The position numbers were made by a program, and so were the translations under genes. The notes under the pieces are model-generated. The model did no database searches, had not been told where the DNA came from, and saw only the letters and a list, made by a program, of their open reading frames with translations. A stretch of DNA of 64,000 bases from Dyella_B sp035690825 (GTDB taxonomy: Bacteria; Pseudomonadota; Gammaproteobacteria; Xanthomonadales; Rhodanobacteraceae): assembly GCF_051954575.1 (NCBI RefSeq), contig NZ_JBQCHP010000096.1, positions 1 to 64,000 on the forward strand, written 5' to 3'. Shown here piece by piece: positions 43,569 to 53,035 of the stretch. Position 1 is the stretch's first letter, and each line of letters begins with the position of its first letter.

Positions 43569-44474
43569 TTACACATGAGTCTCGTACATCCACTGCAGCG
43601 TTCGCCGCAACGGAATCATATCCAGCGGGCCAATCAATTGACCCAGCTTCTCATTAGAGCCCACCAACCTCGCCACTTCGTTAGCACGAACGAATGCGGG
43701 ATTGGTTCGCACCTCAATGCGATATCCCGCTAAGTCCTCCATCAATCCAATTACCTCATTGAGCGTGTAAGCACATCCAGAACAGATATTCACCGTTTCA
43801 CCAATTGCGTCTGCATCAAGCAACCGCCGGTATGCCTCCGCCACAAAACGTACGTCCTGAAAATCGCGAGCAACATCCACGTTGCCGAGTTCAATCACGG
43901 CCGCACGGCGTTGAAAATGCGCAACGATCTTAGGAAGCAGATATTTTTCCGACTGCCCTACCCCAGTGTAGTTAAAGGGGCGGGTTATGATGATAGGAAG
44001 CCGCTCAGTCCAGAGATGTGCCATCTGTTCCATTGCGAATTTGCTGACCGCGTAATCATTGGCTGGCACCGCAGGCAAATTCTCCGTAAGAACTGGTACA
44101 TCACTATTGCCATAAATATTGGCGCTACTCGCCAAAATTACCGCACGCGGTCGGTGACTACTGGAAGCCAACGCTTCCAGCAGATTGCGTGTACCTACAA
44201 TGTTAGTACGGTAAATAGCATCCGCGTCACCATGCGCAACAAAAGCAATGGCGGCAAGGTGGATCACCACGTCGGGCATTAGGGATCCAACGGCGTGGAT
44301 AGTAGCGTCTCGATCACACAAATCGACTGCGATGCCCCTAGCGGACGATTCATGCGCAAGGCTTGCTACCTCATAGCCTGCAGCTTGCAGCTCGGCAGAA
44401 ACATATTTGCCAGTGAACCCCAGGGCTCCAGTTACCAATGCCACGGGTTTCACACGATTAGAAGGAGTGACCAC
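43569..44474 (-). CDS. rmd: GDP-6-deoxy-D-mannose reductase
   Basis: A 301-residue short-chain dehydrogenase/epimerase. It has the NAD(P) fold VTGALGFTGKYV near residues 14-25, the SSANIYG and YAVSKFAME motifs containing the catalytic Ser, Tyr and Lys, and TRPFNYTGVGQ. It follows gmd with a 17-base overlap and a GTG start. The pairing supports reduction of GDP-4-keto-6-deoxymannose to GDP-D-rhamnose; a related fate (6-deoxy-talose) cannot be excluded from sequence alone. Confidence 0.87.
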   Translation of the reverse strand: MVTPSNRVKPVALVTGALGFTGKYVSAELQAAGYEVASLAHESSARGIAVDLCDRDATIHAVGSLMPDVVIHLAAIAFVAHGDADAIYRTNIVGTRNLLEALASSSHRPRAVILASSANIYGNSDVPVLTENLPAVPANDYAVSKFAMEQMAHLWTERLPIIITRPFNYTGVGQSEKYLLPKIVAHFQRRAAVIELGNVDVARDFQDVRFVAEAYRRLLDADAIGETVNICSGCAYTLNEVIGLMEDLAGYRIEVRTNPAFVRANEVARLVGSNEKLGQLIGPLDMIPLRRTLQWMYETHV

Positions 44475-45492
44475 GTTCGTTCCGCTTGAGATCGGCCATA
44501 ACCATCATGCGACACAACTCTTCAAGATTCGTCTTCGCCTCCCACCCTAGCTTGGCCTTTGCCTTGGCCGGATCGCCAATCAATAGGTCGACCTCTGCTG
44601 GACGATAATACTTGGGGTTGATGACTACCATAGCGCGGCCAGTCTCACGGCAAATGCCGCGCTCCCCTTCGCCCTCTCCCCTCCAGTCAATCGTGATGTC
44701 CACACTCCTGAATGCCATAGTGACAAAATCGCGAACTGTTTCCGTACGGTTTGTAGCCAGCACATAGGTATCAGGCTCGTCCACCTGCAACATGCGCCAC
44801 ATGCCCTCTACATATTCCTTTGCAAAACCCCAGTCACGTCGAGCATCAAGATTACCCAGTTCGAGTCGGTCTGTCCGACCTAACTTGATCTTGGCGACTG
44901 TGTCGGTAATCTTTCGGGTCACAAACTCGCGGCCGCGCAACGGCGATTCGTGATTAAACAAAATCCCGCTGCAACCAAAAATCCCGTAGGATTCACGATA
45001 GTTCACCGTGATCCAGTGCGCATAGAGCTTGGCAACACCGTACGGGCTGCGAGGATAGAACGGGGTGTCCTCCTTCTGGGGAACCGCCTGCACCTTACCG
45101 AACATCTCGGATGTCGAAGCTTGGTAGAAGCGGATTTTTGGATTGACGATGCGGATCGCCTCTAAAAGATTCAACGCACCTATAGCCGTGATTTGGGCAG
45201 TAAGCACTGGCTGGTCAAATGAGACGCCCACAAAGCTCTGCGCAGCCAGGTTGTACACCTCAGTAGCCCCGGTGTCCTGCAAAAGACGAATCGCGGAACC
45301 AAGATCGGTAAGATCATATTCAACCAAATGAAGATTCGGCTGCTTGTCGATACCGAGTTCTTCAATTCGCCAAAAATTGACGGAACTTGTACGCCGATAT
45401 GTGCCATAGACTGTATACCCATTTTGCAGAAGCAGTTCGGCAAGATAGGCCCCGTCTTGACCAGAGATACCGGTGATGATTGCTTTTTTCAT
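44458..45492 (-). CDS. gmd: GDP-mannose 4,6-dehydratase
   Basis: A 344-residue SDR enzyme making GDP-4-keto-6-deoxymannose. Signatures: ITGISGQDGAYLAELLL at the N terminus, YQASTSEMFGKVQ, PRSPYGVAKLYAHW (Tyr/Lys) and FNHESPLRGREFVTRK, all nearly invariant in Gmd. The frame extends seven codons upstream; ATG at 45492 (MKKAIITG) is chosen. It lies 43 bases after the three-module glycosyltransferase. Confidence 0.96.
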   Translation of the reverse strand: MKKAIITGISGQDGAYLAELLLQNGYTVYGTYRRTSSVNFWRIEELGIDKQPNLHLVEYDLTDLGSAIRLLQDTGATEVYNLAAQSFVGVSFDQPVLTAQITAIGALNLLEAIRIVNPKIRFYQASTSEMFGKVQAVPQKEDTPFYPRSPYGVAKLYAHWITVNYRESYGIFGCSGILFNHESPLRGREFVTRKITDTVAKIKLGRTDRLELGNLDARRDWGFAKEYVEGMWRMLQVDEPDTYVLATNRTETVRDFVTMAFRSVDITIDWRGEGEGERGICRETGRAMVVINPKYYRPAEVDLLIGDPAKAKAKLGWEAKTNLEELCRMMVMADLKRNERGHSF

Positions 45493-45535
45493 GAAGCTTT
45501 TTCCTTTGATCATGCTTTAACTAAGTTATGGGCGC

Positions 45536-48500
45536 TTACCGAGCACCTAAATCCGATGACCATATTTTGTATGGCGACTTCCCCGTGACCGCTTCAAGGA
45601 AACGTGCTGAACTTATTGCCCATGAATCAACGGCGATACCTGCCTGACTTGGCACCATCCCGGCCCTAACAGCAGCAAGTGATTGCTCGACGGCATTCGC
45701 CAACTGGTCGGAAGAATCCCCAGAGAAATACATGATTCCTTCGCCCCCCACCTCACGGAATACAGGAAGATCACGGGCGAGTACGGTAACTCCGCGCATA
45801 GCTGCTTCAATAATGGGCAGGCCGAACCCCTCGCCACGCGAAGCGACAAGCAATAGGCTGGCCGCATCATATAGCTGATCAAGGAGTTCGTCACTTGCAG
45901 CGGAGAACCAAGTTACTCCCGAAGCCTCTTGCGATAGATCATTCAACTGTTTGACCAATTGCTCAACGCACCAGCCTTGCTTACCAACGATTACCAGCTC
46001 AGCGTCACTATTTCTCTCACGCAATTTTGCAAACGCTGCGAGCGCCTGGTCATAACCTTTACGCGGTTCAATCGTACCCACCATGAGCACGATGTTTCTC
46101 TTCTGACGCAGCCATAAGAGACGCTCTTTTTCTTCAGGCGATATACCACGCGACGGCACACTGGCTTCCACGTCTGCGCCAAGGTGAAACCAGCACAGTT
46201 CCAGTGGAACTTTACGCCCAGTTGAGTCCAGCCACCCCGCGAATTCATCTACTACCGACCTCGAAATAGCTACAACTCGATCTGCAACATCCGTGACAAC
46301 CTGATACCACGGCCTCAAAATTTCCGGTGCATTAGGCGGAAACCATTCGGGATGCGCCACGGGAAGCATGTCATAAAGGACAAAAACGATCTTGACACCT
46401 TTTGCCTTCAGCGCACCAAACACCTCTCGAGCCGAAGGAACACCGGTAGGCACCAGATCGAGACCGACGAACAAATCGTTACTGTCGATATCGATCGGTT
46501 CGTCCTCAAGCGTTGTTTCGGGACAACCGAGGAAATTGCAGGTGAACTGACGAGCATAGCGATAAACACCATCTCCTTTCGTATAGACGGGTTCTATGCG
46601 CAAGCCTGCGTTACTTTGGGTTAGGAGTTTGCTCAGAATGCTGCGCACGACACGCTGGATTCCGCTACGTGCATCTGTTTTCACCAACTCGGAGATATCC
46701 AGTAACAACTTCGGGTGAGGCGTAGCTCGTCCGAGCAGCGTGGATAGGCCCAACGCCACTGCATCATGATCAGCATCCGTTGGATCGATTGTCGACTGAA
46801 TGATCGAGACCTGGCCTAGTGTGCGCTGAAGAATTCGACGTGAACTGCACTCATGGAAACCATCAATGGCTAGGGAATATTGCTCGGCGATCCGCGCAGG
46901 GTCGTGTAAACGGATTAAATGGTCTCGCCCAATTTGGGCCAACTCTGAACGAGTTTCTTTGGAATCAAGCAATTTACCGATGCTCGCGGATAGATCTTCG
47001 ACTTTGAATTCATCCTCAAGCGTAATCGTTGCATTGCGCGGTAGCTCGGCCAAAGAACCATGAGCATTGACGATTGTCGGAATACCCCATGCCAGGCAAT
47101 CAAGTACCGCCGCAGACGTCTCTCCGCGAGATTGCCGCCTTAGCTGGACCGCGATATCTGCAGATGCGAGCCATCGACGATAAGCCGCTGCATCTGCAAA
47201 GCCCGTTATGACCACATTACGGGCACCCGACTCCTTTATGCGCGCATAGAGCATCTGCTCCCAGGCCGGGTCGGCAGCGCGGCCAACGAAAACCAGCTTA
47301 CAGTCGGCGCGCCCAGCGAAGGACATTAGCCATGCGTCTAGCAAGGAGTCATTGCATTTTGCAGCACTGAGCATCCCAAACGTAGCCACTACCAGTTGCC
47401 CATCGTCCAGACCCATCGCCTGGCGCGCTTCAGCACGGTGAATTTGTTGCTGGACTTTACGAAGGAGAGGTATTTGAACAAATCGTTCCGCTTGGACCTC
47501 GTCGTACCACTGGCTTGCAAGCTCACAGCTATGCGCTGAATGAACTATCACTCCATCGGCGGCGCCTACCACGCCCCAATTACAGGGGAATCTGAAGGCG
47601 ACTGCATTTCGATCCGTTGCATCACCAAGCATTTTCAATGCGTGATAGCCATAACCTTCATAAAGCGCCCGCTGCCATATTCCAGGCATTCGCCCGGTAT
47701 CCTGAAGCCAGTGGTGAAGGTTGCCTAAGTAGAAATCATGCAATGCTACCGTTCCGCTGACTTTCGCTAGGGCGTCGAACATGTAGCTATGAAATTCGGA
47801 GTTTCCGAAATGATAAAGCACTCGGTCAAAATGCTTGGAGTTGGCCAAAAACCAGGCGACGTCGCGCACCGGAAGCTTCAAGTCGCCGATATCAATTGCC
47901 CGATCGACTTTGTCAACGATGAGTTCGATATCGTAATGAGTCATCAACTCCGGCAGAAGTTCGGCACTGAAGTCGGCAATGCCGGACTGCTCCGGCGGCA
48001 GCGGTGAAAAATACGCCAACTTAAGTCGGCCACGCCTGGCCGAGTCTTTCTCTGCAAGAGATAGGGCGGAGCGTCGCTTACGAACGGCCAGCTCCACTCC
48101 CTTCCAAGCCTCAGCGGCGGTCTGCCCCCATGAAAACTCCTTACTGCGCGCAAGCCCGCTCGAAGCAAGCCGCTGCTGCAGTGCACTGTCCGACAGAACG
48201 CGGATGATGGCATTTGCAATGGATTTTCTGTCTCGCGGATCAAACAGCTCTCCTTCCGGACCAACTACTTCAGGCAGACTGGAGGTCTGGGACACAATCA
48301 CAGGCGCCCCTACAGACATTGCCTCTAAGACCGGTAAGCCGAATCCTTCATGCCAAGACGGAAACACGAATAGCTCACACAAGTTATACAGCATGAGCAG
48401 GTTTTGATCAGACACAAATCCAGTGAGAACCAACGCATCGCGATCTAGGCCCATGCGCTGAGCAAGCGCACGTAGTCGTTCGGACTCATCGGGCTCTATC

Positions 48501-49294
48501 GAGCAGACTATTGCCAGCTGATGCGACTTGGCAAAGCGACCAGTAGCTGCGAAGGCTTCGATCAGCAGATCAATGTTCTTTCGATGGTCTATTCCCCCGG
48601 TGTACATCACAAAGGGCTTGTGGAGCTTCAAATGTTCGCGTAGTGCGCGCTCGGCACTCTGCGATACGACTGTTGGAACATAGCGCTCGTCAACCGCCGA
48701 GGAAATATTCAGCGCATAATCTGGCGCATACTCTAGTGCATCAATAACTTCTCGGCGTGAGCTATTGGAAATGGCGAGCAAAGCGTCTGCATAGGAAAGG
48801 TTTTTAAGAATGCTTTGATACCACTTCCTAAGCCGAGGATCGGGCAAATAAATACCAGGATAAACATATGGAATGAGGTCATAAACAACCGCAACCGTAG
48901 CAACACCGGGGACAGTAGCGGGCAGCGCACAAATGCAATCGTCCGTCCAACCTTCAAAACAGCTGAGAAAGAGAAGGCAATCTGGCGCGATCATCGCGAT
49001 CATCGCATCACGCACCAATTGACTCGCCTCACTCCTCCAGGAGTTAGCTTCATCGCTTGCATTACGAGGCGACGGCGCAGTCCAAACGTGGATGTCCTGC
49101 GGAGCGACGCCTGCCAGCAGTTCGCGGCGCAACTCGATAGCCGATTCTTTCATGTCTCCATTGATGAGAAAGGATATCCGTCGCCCCTCTGCCTGCCGGA
49201 TCAATGCACGCACAAGCGATCTGGCATAGATGCCAACACCCCGCTTTCCATGCACGAGACTCTGGCACGCTTGCAAATCGATAAGCAAATGCAT
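45536..49294 (-). CDS. Three-module GT4 glycosyltransferase
   Basis: A 1252-residue cytosolic protein built of three GT-B units. Module 1 (about 1-415) has LIDLQACQS and SWHEGFGLPVLEAMSVGAP. Module 2 (about 423-845) starts LKLAYFSPLPPEQSGIADF and has RGETSAAVLDCLAWGIP, with a less standard second acidic residue. Module 3 (about 860-1252) has LLLDISELVKTDARSGIQRVVR and SRGEGFGLPIIEAAMRG. It probably polymerises the rhamnan or mannan chain, as WbdA does in E. coli O9a. The open frame begins at a TTG at 49318; ATG at 49294 is chosen. It lies 27 bases after the methyltransferase gene. Confidence 0.9.
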   Translation of the reverse strand: MHLLIDLQACQSLVHGKRGVGIYARSLVRALIRQAEGRRISFLINGDMKESAIELRRELLAGVAPQDIHVWTAPSPRNASDEANSWRSEASQLVRDAMIAMIAPDCLLFLSCFEGWTDDCICALPATVPGVATVAVVYDLIPYVYPGIYLPDPRLRKWYQSILKNLSYADALLAISNSSRREVIDALEYAPDYALNISSAVDERYVPTVVSQSAERALREHLKLHKPFVMYTGGIDHRKNIDLLIEAFAATGRFAKSHQLAIVCSIEPDESERLRALAQRMGLDRDALVLTGFVSDQNLLMLYNLCELFVFPSWHEGFGLPVLEAMSVGAPVIVSQTSSLPEVVGPEGELFDPRDRKSIANAIIRVLSDSALQQRLASSGLARSKEFSWGQTAAEAWKGVELAVRKRRSALSLAEKDSARRGRLKLAYFSPLPPEQSGIADFSAELLPELMTHYDIELIVDKVDRAIDIGDLKLPVRDVAWFLANSKHFDRVLYHFGNSEFHSYMFDALAKVSGTVALHDFYLGNLHHWLQDTGRMPGIWQRALYEGYGYHALKMLGDATDRNAVAFRFPCNWGVVGAADGVIVHSAHSCELASQWYDEVQAERFVQIPLLRKVQQQIHRAEARQAMGLDDGQLVVATFGMLSAAKCNDSLLDAWLMSFAGRADCKLVFVGRAADPAWEQMLYARIKESGARNVVITGFADAAAYRRWLASADIAVQLRRQSRGETSAAVLDCLAWGIPTIVNAHGSLAELPRNATITLEDEFKVEDLSASIGKLLDSKETRSELAQIGRDHLIRLHDPARIAEQYSLAIDGFHECSSRRILQRTLGQVSIIQSTIDPTDADHDAVALGLSTLLGRATPHPKLLLDISELVKTDARSGIQRVVRSILSKLLTQSNAGLRIEPVYTKGDGVYRYARQFTCNFLGCPETTLEDEPIDIDSNDLFVGLDLVPTGVPSAREVFGALKAKGVKIVFVLYDMLPVAHPEWFPPNAPEILRPWYQVVTDVADRVVAISRSVVDEFAGWLDSTGRKVPLELCWFHLGADVEASVPSRGISPEEKERLLWLRQKRNIVLMVGTIEPRKGYDQALAAFAKLRERNSDAELVIVGKQGWCVEQLVKQLNDLSQEASGVTWFSAASDELLDQLYDAASLLLVASRGEGFGLPIIEAAMRGVTVLARDLPVFREVGGEGIMYFSGDSSDQLANAVEQSLAAVRAGMVPSQAGIAVDSWAISSARFLEAVTGKSPYKIWSSDLGAR

Positions 49295-49321
49295 GTTTTG
49301 GCTGCTTTCCTGTTCCAAATG

Positions 49322-50881
49322 TCACGAAGACTTCATTATGCTATTTAACATCGAACGAACCGTCCGAGCCCGTGCGGGCAAGTGAGCACTCCCGTTTGAC
49401 GCCGCTGGCGGTGTGAACTGTGTTGTCTCAGGCCGGGCATTGCCAACCACTGCGCGAATCAGTCGAACCTTTAATCTCGGAGCAATACTTAGAAGCGTTC
49501 CACCAATTCGGCGAAGAACGGGGCGCCCTGCAGCCGCAATGATAAAGCGGACCAATCTGTCCTTTAATTTCAAACCTGCAGCACGCTCGTTTTTCATTGC
49601 AGCCCGCAGAACGCGCACCACAAAACGCGGACCTTTGGTTATACGCCAGGAGCGGCTTCGCAGAATTCGTTGAAGCCTAGCATCTGCCACGCGCTCACGA
49701 TTCAAGCTGTCTAGCAATGCCGCATGCACATTATCCGCAAAAGCCAGTCGCTCATGGACATGCTCAATCGCTGCCTGCATGCCCATCAACGGATTATTCA
49801 AGTACTCCAGATGGGAAACTCTTTCGCCCAATTCGTCGATTCGCTTCCTATTTTCCGAAAATTGTTGCAGCTGGGCTTCAGTACGAAGGCACGCATCCGT
49901 CAATCGTACGATTGCCATCCGCATACTTTCGATCCGCTTCCCCTCCTCCCCAAACAGTTTCTGAATCTGTGCTTCAGCACGAAGGCACTGATCGGCCAAT
50001 CGTACGATCGCCATCTGCATACGATCGATCCGTTCCCCTTCTTCCCCAAAGAGTTTCAGAATCTGCGCTTCAAAGCTTGCTTTGCTTCTATCGTAGCTGT
50101 CGAGCAGCGCCGATACTGGCAAACCATATTCTTGTTTGAAGGCGCCATCGAACGCCCCCAGAAGTGACACATCTGCTTGCTTTTGCGCCACAACCGCATA
50201 GTCAGGACTCGCACCGCCAAGCACTTGATCTAAAGAAACACCTTTTGCCTGTAGAAGCGCAGAGTTTTCTTGAAGACGGGCAATTTTTACTCGTGCAAAA
50301 CCGTAATACTCCGGAACAAAGGCCAGCAGTTCGGGAGGCAAAGGATTGCGGTGTGATGGATCCATGTAGAAGCCCACCGATGAAACTTTGAAATTTTCAG
50401 GATTAGGCGTCTCCAGAATAAGCAATCCTGCTGGCCTTAGGACTCTCAGCGCTTCTGCTACGAGCGTCTGTAATTGCTCGAAAGGAAGATGTTCCGCAAT
50501 ATGAAAACCGGAAACGATCAGCTGACTTTCGCTTGGCAACTTTCTCAGGAACTCGATGACGTCCCCTTGAATTGCCCGCAGATTTCGCTCATGGCATGAA
50601 CGCAACATCCCTGCATCGAGATCAACACCTTGTCCATCGAAACCGTTTTCCTTCAGCAACTCCAACCATTCTCCCCGCCCGCACCCCAGATCAACTGCTG
50701 GCAACTCTGAAGAAATTTGCTTAAGCGGGTTGATGAAAGGCAGATATACCTGCAGCCGCGACAAAATCAGCTCTCGTGAACCACGAAACCTGTCCTCAAA
50801 CGCCCGGTAGAAGTCTTCGTGGCGCTGCTGCCCGGAAAACTCCCCGCCTGGCCCGGAAATCAATGGTTGATTGTTTTGCAT
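49322..50881 (-). CDS. WbdD-like methyltransferase with coiled-coil repeats
   Basis: A 519-residue protein. The N-terminal part is a SAM methyltransferase: VDLGCGRGEWLELL at 63-76, GVDLDAGML, and IAEHLPFEQL. Residues 272-367 contain two 32-residue repeats beginning at 272 and 304 (AQI-KLFGEEG, IVRLAD/TD-CLR-EA), and a third partial unit at 336, predicted to form a coiled coil. Next come SRSWRITKGPRFVVRVLR and a basic tail that may bind the membrane. The combination resembles WbdD, which caps and sizes O-antigen; no kinase domain is evident. Located between wzt and the chain polymerase. Confidence 0.8.
   Translation of the reverse strand: MQNNQPLISGPGGEFSGQQRHEDFYRAFEDRFRGSRELILSRLQVYLPFINPLKQISSELPAVDLGCGRGEWLELLKENGFDGQGVDLDAGMLRSCHERNLRAIQGDVIEFLRKLPSESQLIVSGFHIAEHLPFEQLQTLVAEALRVLRPAGLLILETPNPENFKVSSVGFYMDPSHRNPLPPELLAFVPEYYGFARVKIARLQENSALLQAKGVSLDQVLGGASPDYAVVAQKQADVSLLGAFDGAFKQEYGLPVSALLDSYDRSKASFEAQILKLFGEEGERIDRMQMAIVRLADQCLRAEAQIQKLFGEEGKRIESMRMAIVRLTDACLRTEAQLQQFSENRKRIDELGERVSHLEYLNNPLMGMQAAIEHVHERLAFADNVHAALLDSLNRERVADARLQRILRSRSWRITKGPRFVVRVLRAAMKNERAAGLKLKDRLVRFIIAAAGRPVLRRIGGTLLSIAPRLKVRLIRAVVGNARPETTQFTPPAASNGSAHLPARARTVRSMLNSIMKSS
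49780..50068 (-). repeat. 96-bp in-frame tandem repeat in the coiled-coil region
   Basis: On the minus strand the unit runs 50068-49973, again 49972-49877, and a partial third from 49876. Each unit encodes 32 residues starting AQ. The first two units are close copies, while the third is diverged. Copy number could change by recombination without breaking the frame. Confidence 0.8.
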
Positions 50882-50898
50882 AGATCACTCATCACACA

Positions 50899-50940
50899 TA
50901 TATGCCGTTTGGACACAAATATGCCTTTTGGCGGCATATA
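50899..50940. promoter_or_regulatory. Inverted repeat upstream of the WbdD-like gene
   Basis: TATATGCCG (50899-50907) and CGGCATATA (50932-50940) form a 9-bp inverted repeat with a 24-base centre, lying 18-59 bases before the methyltransferase start on the minus strand. It sits in the only sizeable gap (97 bases) inside the export-polymerase operon. It could be an operator or an attenuating hairpin; no direct evidence separates these. Confidence 0.45.
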
Positions 50941-50978
50941 GTATGTGCGCCTTCATCAACACGGCACCAAAACACCAG

Positions 50979-52205
50979 TCACAGCCGCCTGGCCTCAATA
51001 ACGGGCGGAACCCATGCGGTGCCTACGAATCTCGTCCGGCTCAAATTGGATACCGAGAAAACCAAAGCAAGGTCGCGCCACTCATAATTATTGACAAGAT
51101 GCGTGTCTGTACTGGAGAGCGCGGTGGAGATCGAATAGGTGCCCGTTCCAAGATTCATGGGAAACGCGATACGAAATTCAACACATTGACCCGCTCTTAT
51201 ATTTTCCAGAGCCTGCCCAGTGTGATGTGTATTCGTGCCAAAGACTGCTTGCCCGAGCCTGTCCTTAATCATGTATCCCAAGACCAGCCGCGGCACGTCC
51301 TTATGCACCGCAGCTTTGACGCACAGCACCACGGGTTGGCCAACATCAACGAATTCAATGGGTTCTCCATCTGCATTCAGAAGGACGATTTCCTTCACCG
51401 AAACCTCCCGCGTCCCTGAGATGGTCTGCGCTCGCCCACTCTCATCCGTGGTTACCGTGACGGTACTGTTTTCCCGCTCTGCGATCAGGGCGTTATAGAG
51501 GTCCATGATTTCTGCGGGGTTGCCATCCTGAATAAGACGCCCCCCATCGAGGAGCAGCGCGCGGTCACAGAGAGACTGCACTGCCCCACTATCATGGGAC
51601 ACGATCAGCAGGCTAGTGCCCCGTTCACGAAATTCACGGATGCGCTTGAAACATTTATGCTGGAAATAGGCGTCGCCGACCGAAAGCGCCTCATCGACAA
51701 TAAGCGCATCTGGCCTGAATGCCGTTGCAGTGGAGAACGCCACACGCATCTGCATGCCAGTGGAATATGTTCGAGTCGGCTCATCGAAATAATCGCCAAT
51801 TTCAGCGAACTCTTCTATTTGGTCGATGACGCCGTCAATCGCCTTTCGCGAAAATCCCATCAGGCCCGCTACGTGGTAAACGTTTTGGCGACCAGACAAA
51901 TCCGGATTGAATCCCATGCCGAGTTCTAGAATCGCCGCAATACGCCCACTTACCGCCACACTGCCAGTTGTCGCGCGCAGGGTTCCGGTAATCAGCTTAA
52001 GCAGAGTACTTTTCCCCGCCCCGTTCTGTCCGACGACTCCTACCGCCTCGCCATGCGCGACGCTGAAAGAAACATTTTGCAGAGCCCAGTGCTCCGCTTT
52101 AGCTTGCACCTTCACGCCAAACCAGGACGCAAATCGCTTCCATTCGGTACCGTAATCACGGTAAGCCTTGCCGATAGCGTTGACAGTAAGAAGTCTATCG
52201 GTCAC
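50979..52205 (-). CDS. wzt: O-antigen ABC exporter ATP-binding protein with cap-binding domain
   Basis: A 408-residue ATPase. Walker A is GQNGAGKST, the signature region is TYSTGMQMRVAFS, Walker B is ALIVDEALSVGD, and the switch His is IVSHDSG. Residues from about 265 form the Wzt C-terminal beta-sandwich (VSVKEIVLLNADGEPIEFVD, VLGYMIKDRLGQAVFGTNT, GTYSISTALSS) that recognises the modified end of its own O-antigen. Overlaps wzm by ATGA, so they form one exporter. Confidence 0.95.
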   Translation of the reverse strand: MTDRLLTVNAIGKAYRDYGTEWKRFASWFGVKVQAKAEHWALQNVSFSVAHGEAVGVVGQNGAGKSTLLKLITGTLRATTGSVAVSGRIAAILELGMGFNPDLSGRQNVYHVAGLMGFSRKAIDGVIDQIEEFAEIGDYFDEPTRTYSTGMQMRVAFSTATAFRPDALIVDEALSVGDAYFQHKCFKRIREFRERGTSLLIVSHDSGAVQSLCDRALLLDGGRLIQDGNPAEIMDLYNALIAERENSTVTVTTDESGRAQTISGTREVSVKEIVLLNADGEPIEFVDVGQPVVLCVKAAVHKDVPRLVLGYMIKDRLGQAVFGTNTHHTGQALENIRAGQCVEFRIAFPMNLGTGTYSISTALSSTDTHLVNNYEWRDLALVFSVSNLSRTRFVGTAWVPPVIEARRL

Positions 52206-53035
52206 AGCACATCCACCATTTCAGGAGCTGCTCGCCGAAACATCACTAGCGACAAACCAAGCATGACAAGGCCGAACGCACCGACGCCCATCAATCCGGT
52301 AACGTCAGGCCCGCGCCCGTAAAGCATGATGTTCTGAAACGACACAACAATGTGATACATCGGATTAAATTGAAGAAAAGCTTTCAGCCCCTCAGGGACA
52401 ATGGTCGGCATGTAAACCACAGGTGTCAGCCAAAACCAGAGCTGCAATATGACCACCATGACCTGCGCCACATCGCGTACAAAAACGTTTATTACACCGA
52501 GTAATAGGCCAAGCCCAAGACTGAACACGACGTTGACCAGAAAAAGTAGTGGCAACCACAAATATGCCAAGGTAAACATGTGTCCTATGAGCAAAAAGAC
52601 GCCGATGGCTGCAGCCAACAGAAGTATATTGTTGACCAACGCTGAACCTGCCACGATTAATGGCAGACACACTCGCGGGAACATGATCTTCTTCATCAAC
52701 CCGCCGTTTTCGACAAACATATTGACTGATCGAGACAGCAACTCGCTGAAAAGCGACCAGGCGGTCATGCCCGCCATCAGATAGATTACGTAGGCATAGC
52801 GATTGTCGGTGCCCGGCAATTTTGTAGCCAACACTCTGGAGAGGATCAACGCGTAAATCGCCACCTGAGCCAAAGGCTGCAAAATCATCCACGCAGCGCC
52901 TAGCTTGCTGCGCGAAAATCTCGATCGCAGATCATTTTTTATTGACGATACGATGAAATGTCGGTAACGCCAGATTGCAAGCAACATCTCTATCACAACA
53001 ATATAATCCTTAGCTGAAGTGACGCGTTCGACCAC
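52202..53035 (-). CDS. wzm: O-antigen ABC exporter membrane protein
   Basis: A 277-residue ABC-2 type permease with six membrane segments. NDLRSRFSRSKLGAAWMILQPL is the conserved cytoplasmic lead, and FWLTPVVYMP and FNPMYHIVVSFQNIMLYG are typical of Wzm/KpsM-like O-antigen permeases. The start is a GTG at 53035. It is the first gene of the leftward operon; no JUMPstart/ops sequence was found in the 147 bases between it and metB. Confidence 0.92.
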   Translation of the reverse strand: MVERVTSAKDYIVVIEMLLAIWRYRHFIVSSIKNDLRSRFSRSKLGAAWMILQPLAQVAIYALILSRVLATKLPGTDNRYAYVIYLMAGMTAWSLFSELLSRSVNMFVENGGLMKKIMFPRVCLPLIVAGSALVNNILLLAAAIGVFLLIGHMFTLAYLWLPLLFLVNVVFSLGLGLLLGVINVFVRDVAQVMVVILQLWFWLTPVVYMPTIVPEGLKAFLQFNPMYHIVVSFQNIMLYGRGPDVTGLMGVGAFGLVMLGLSLVMFRRAAPEMVDVL

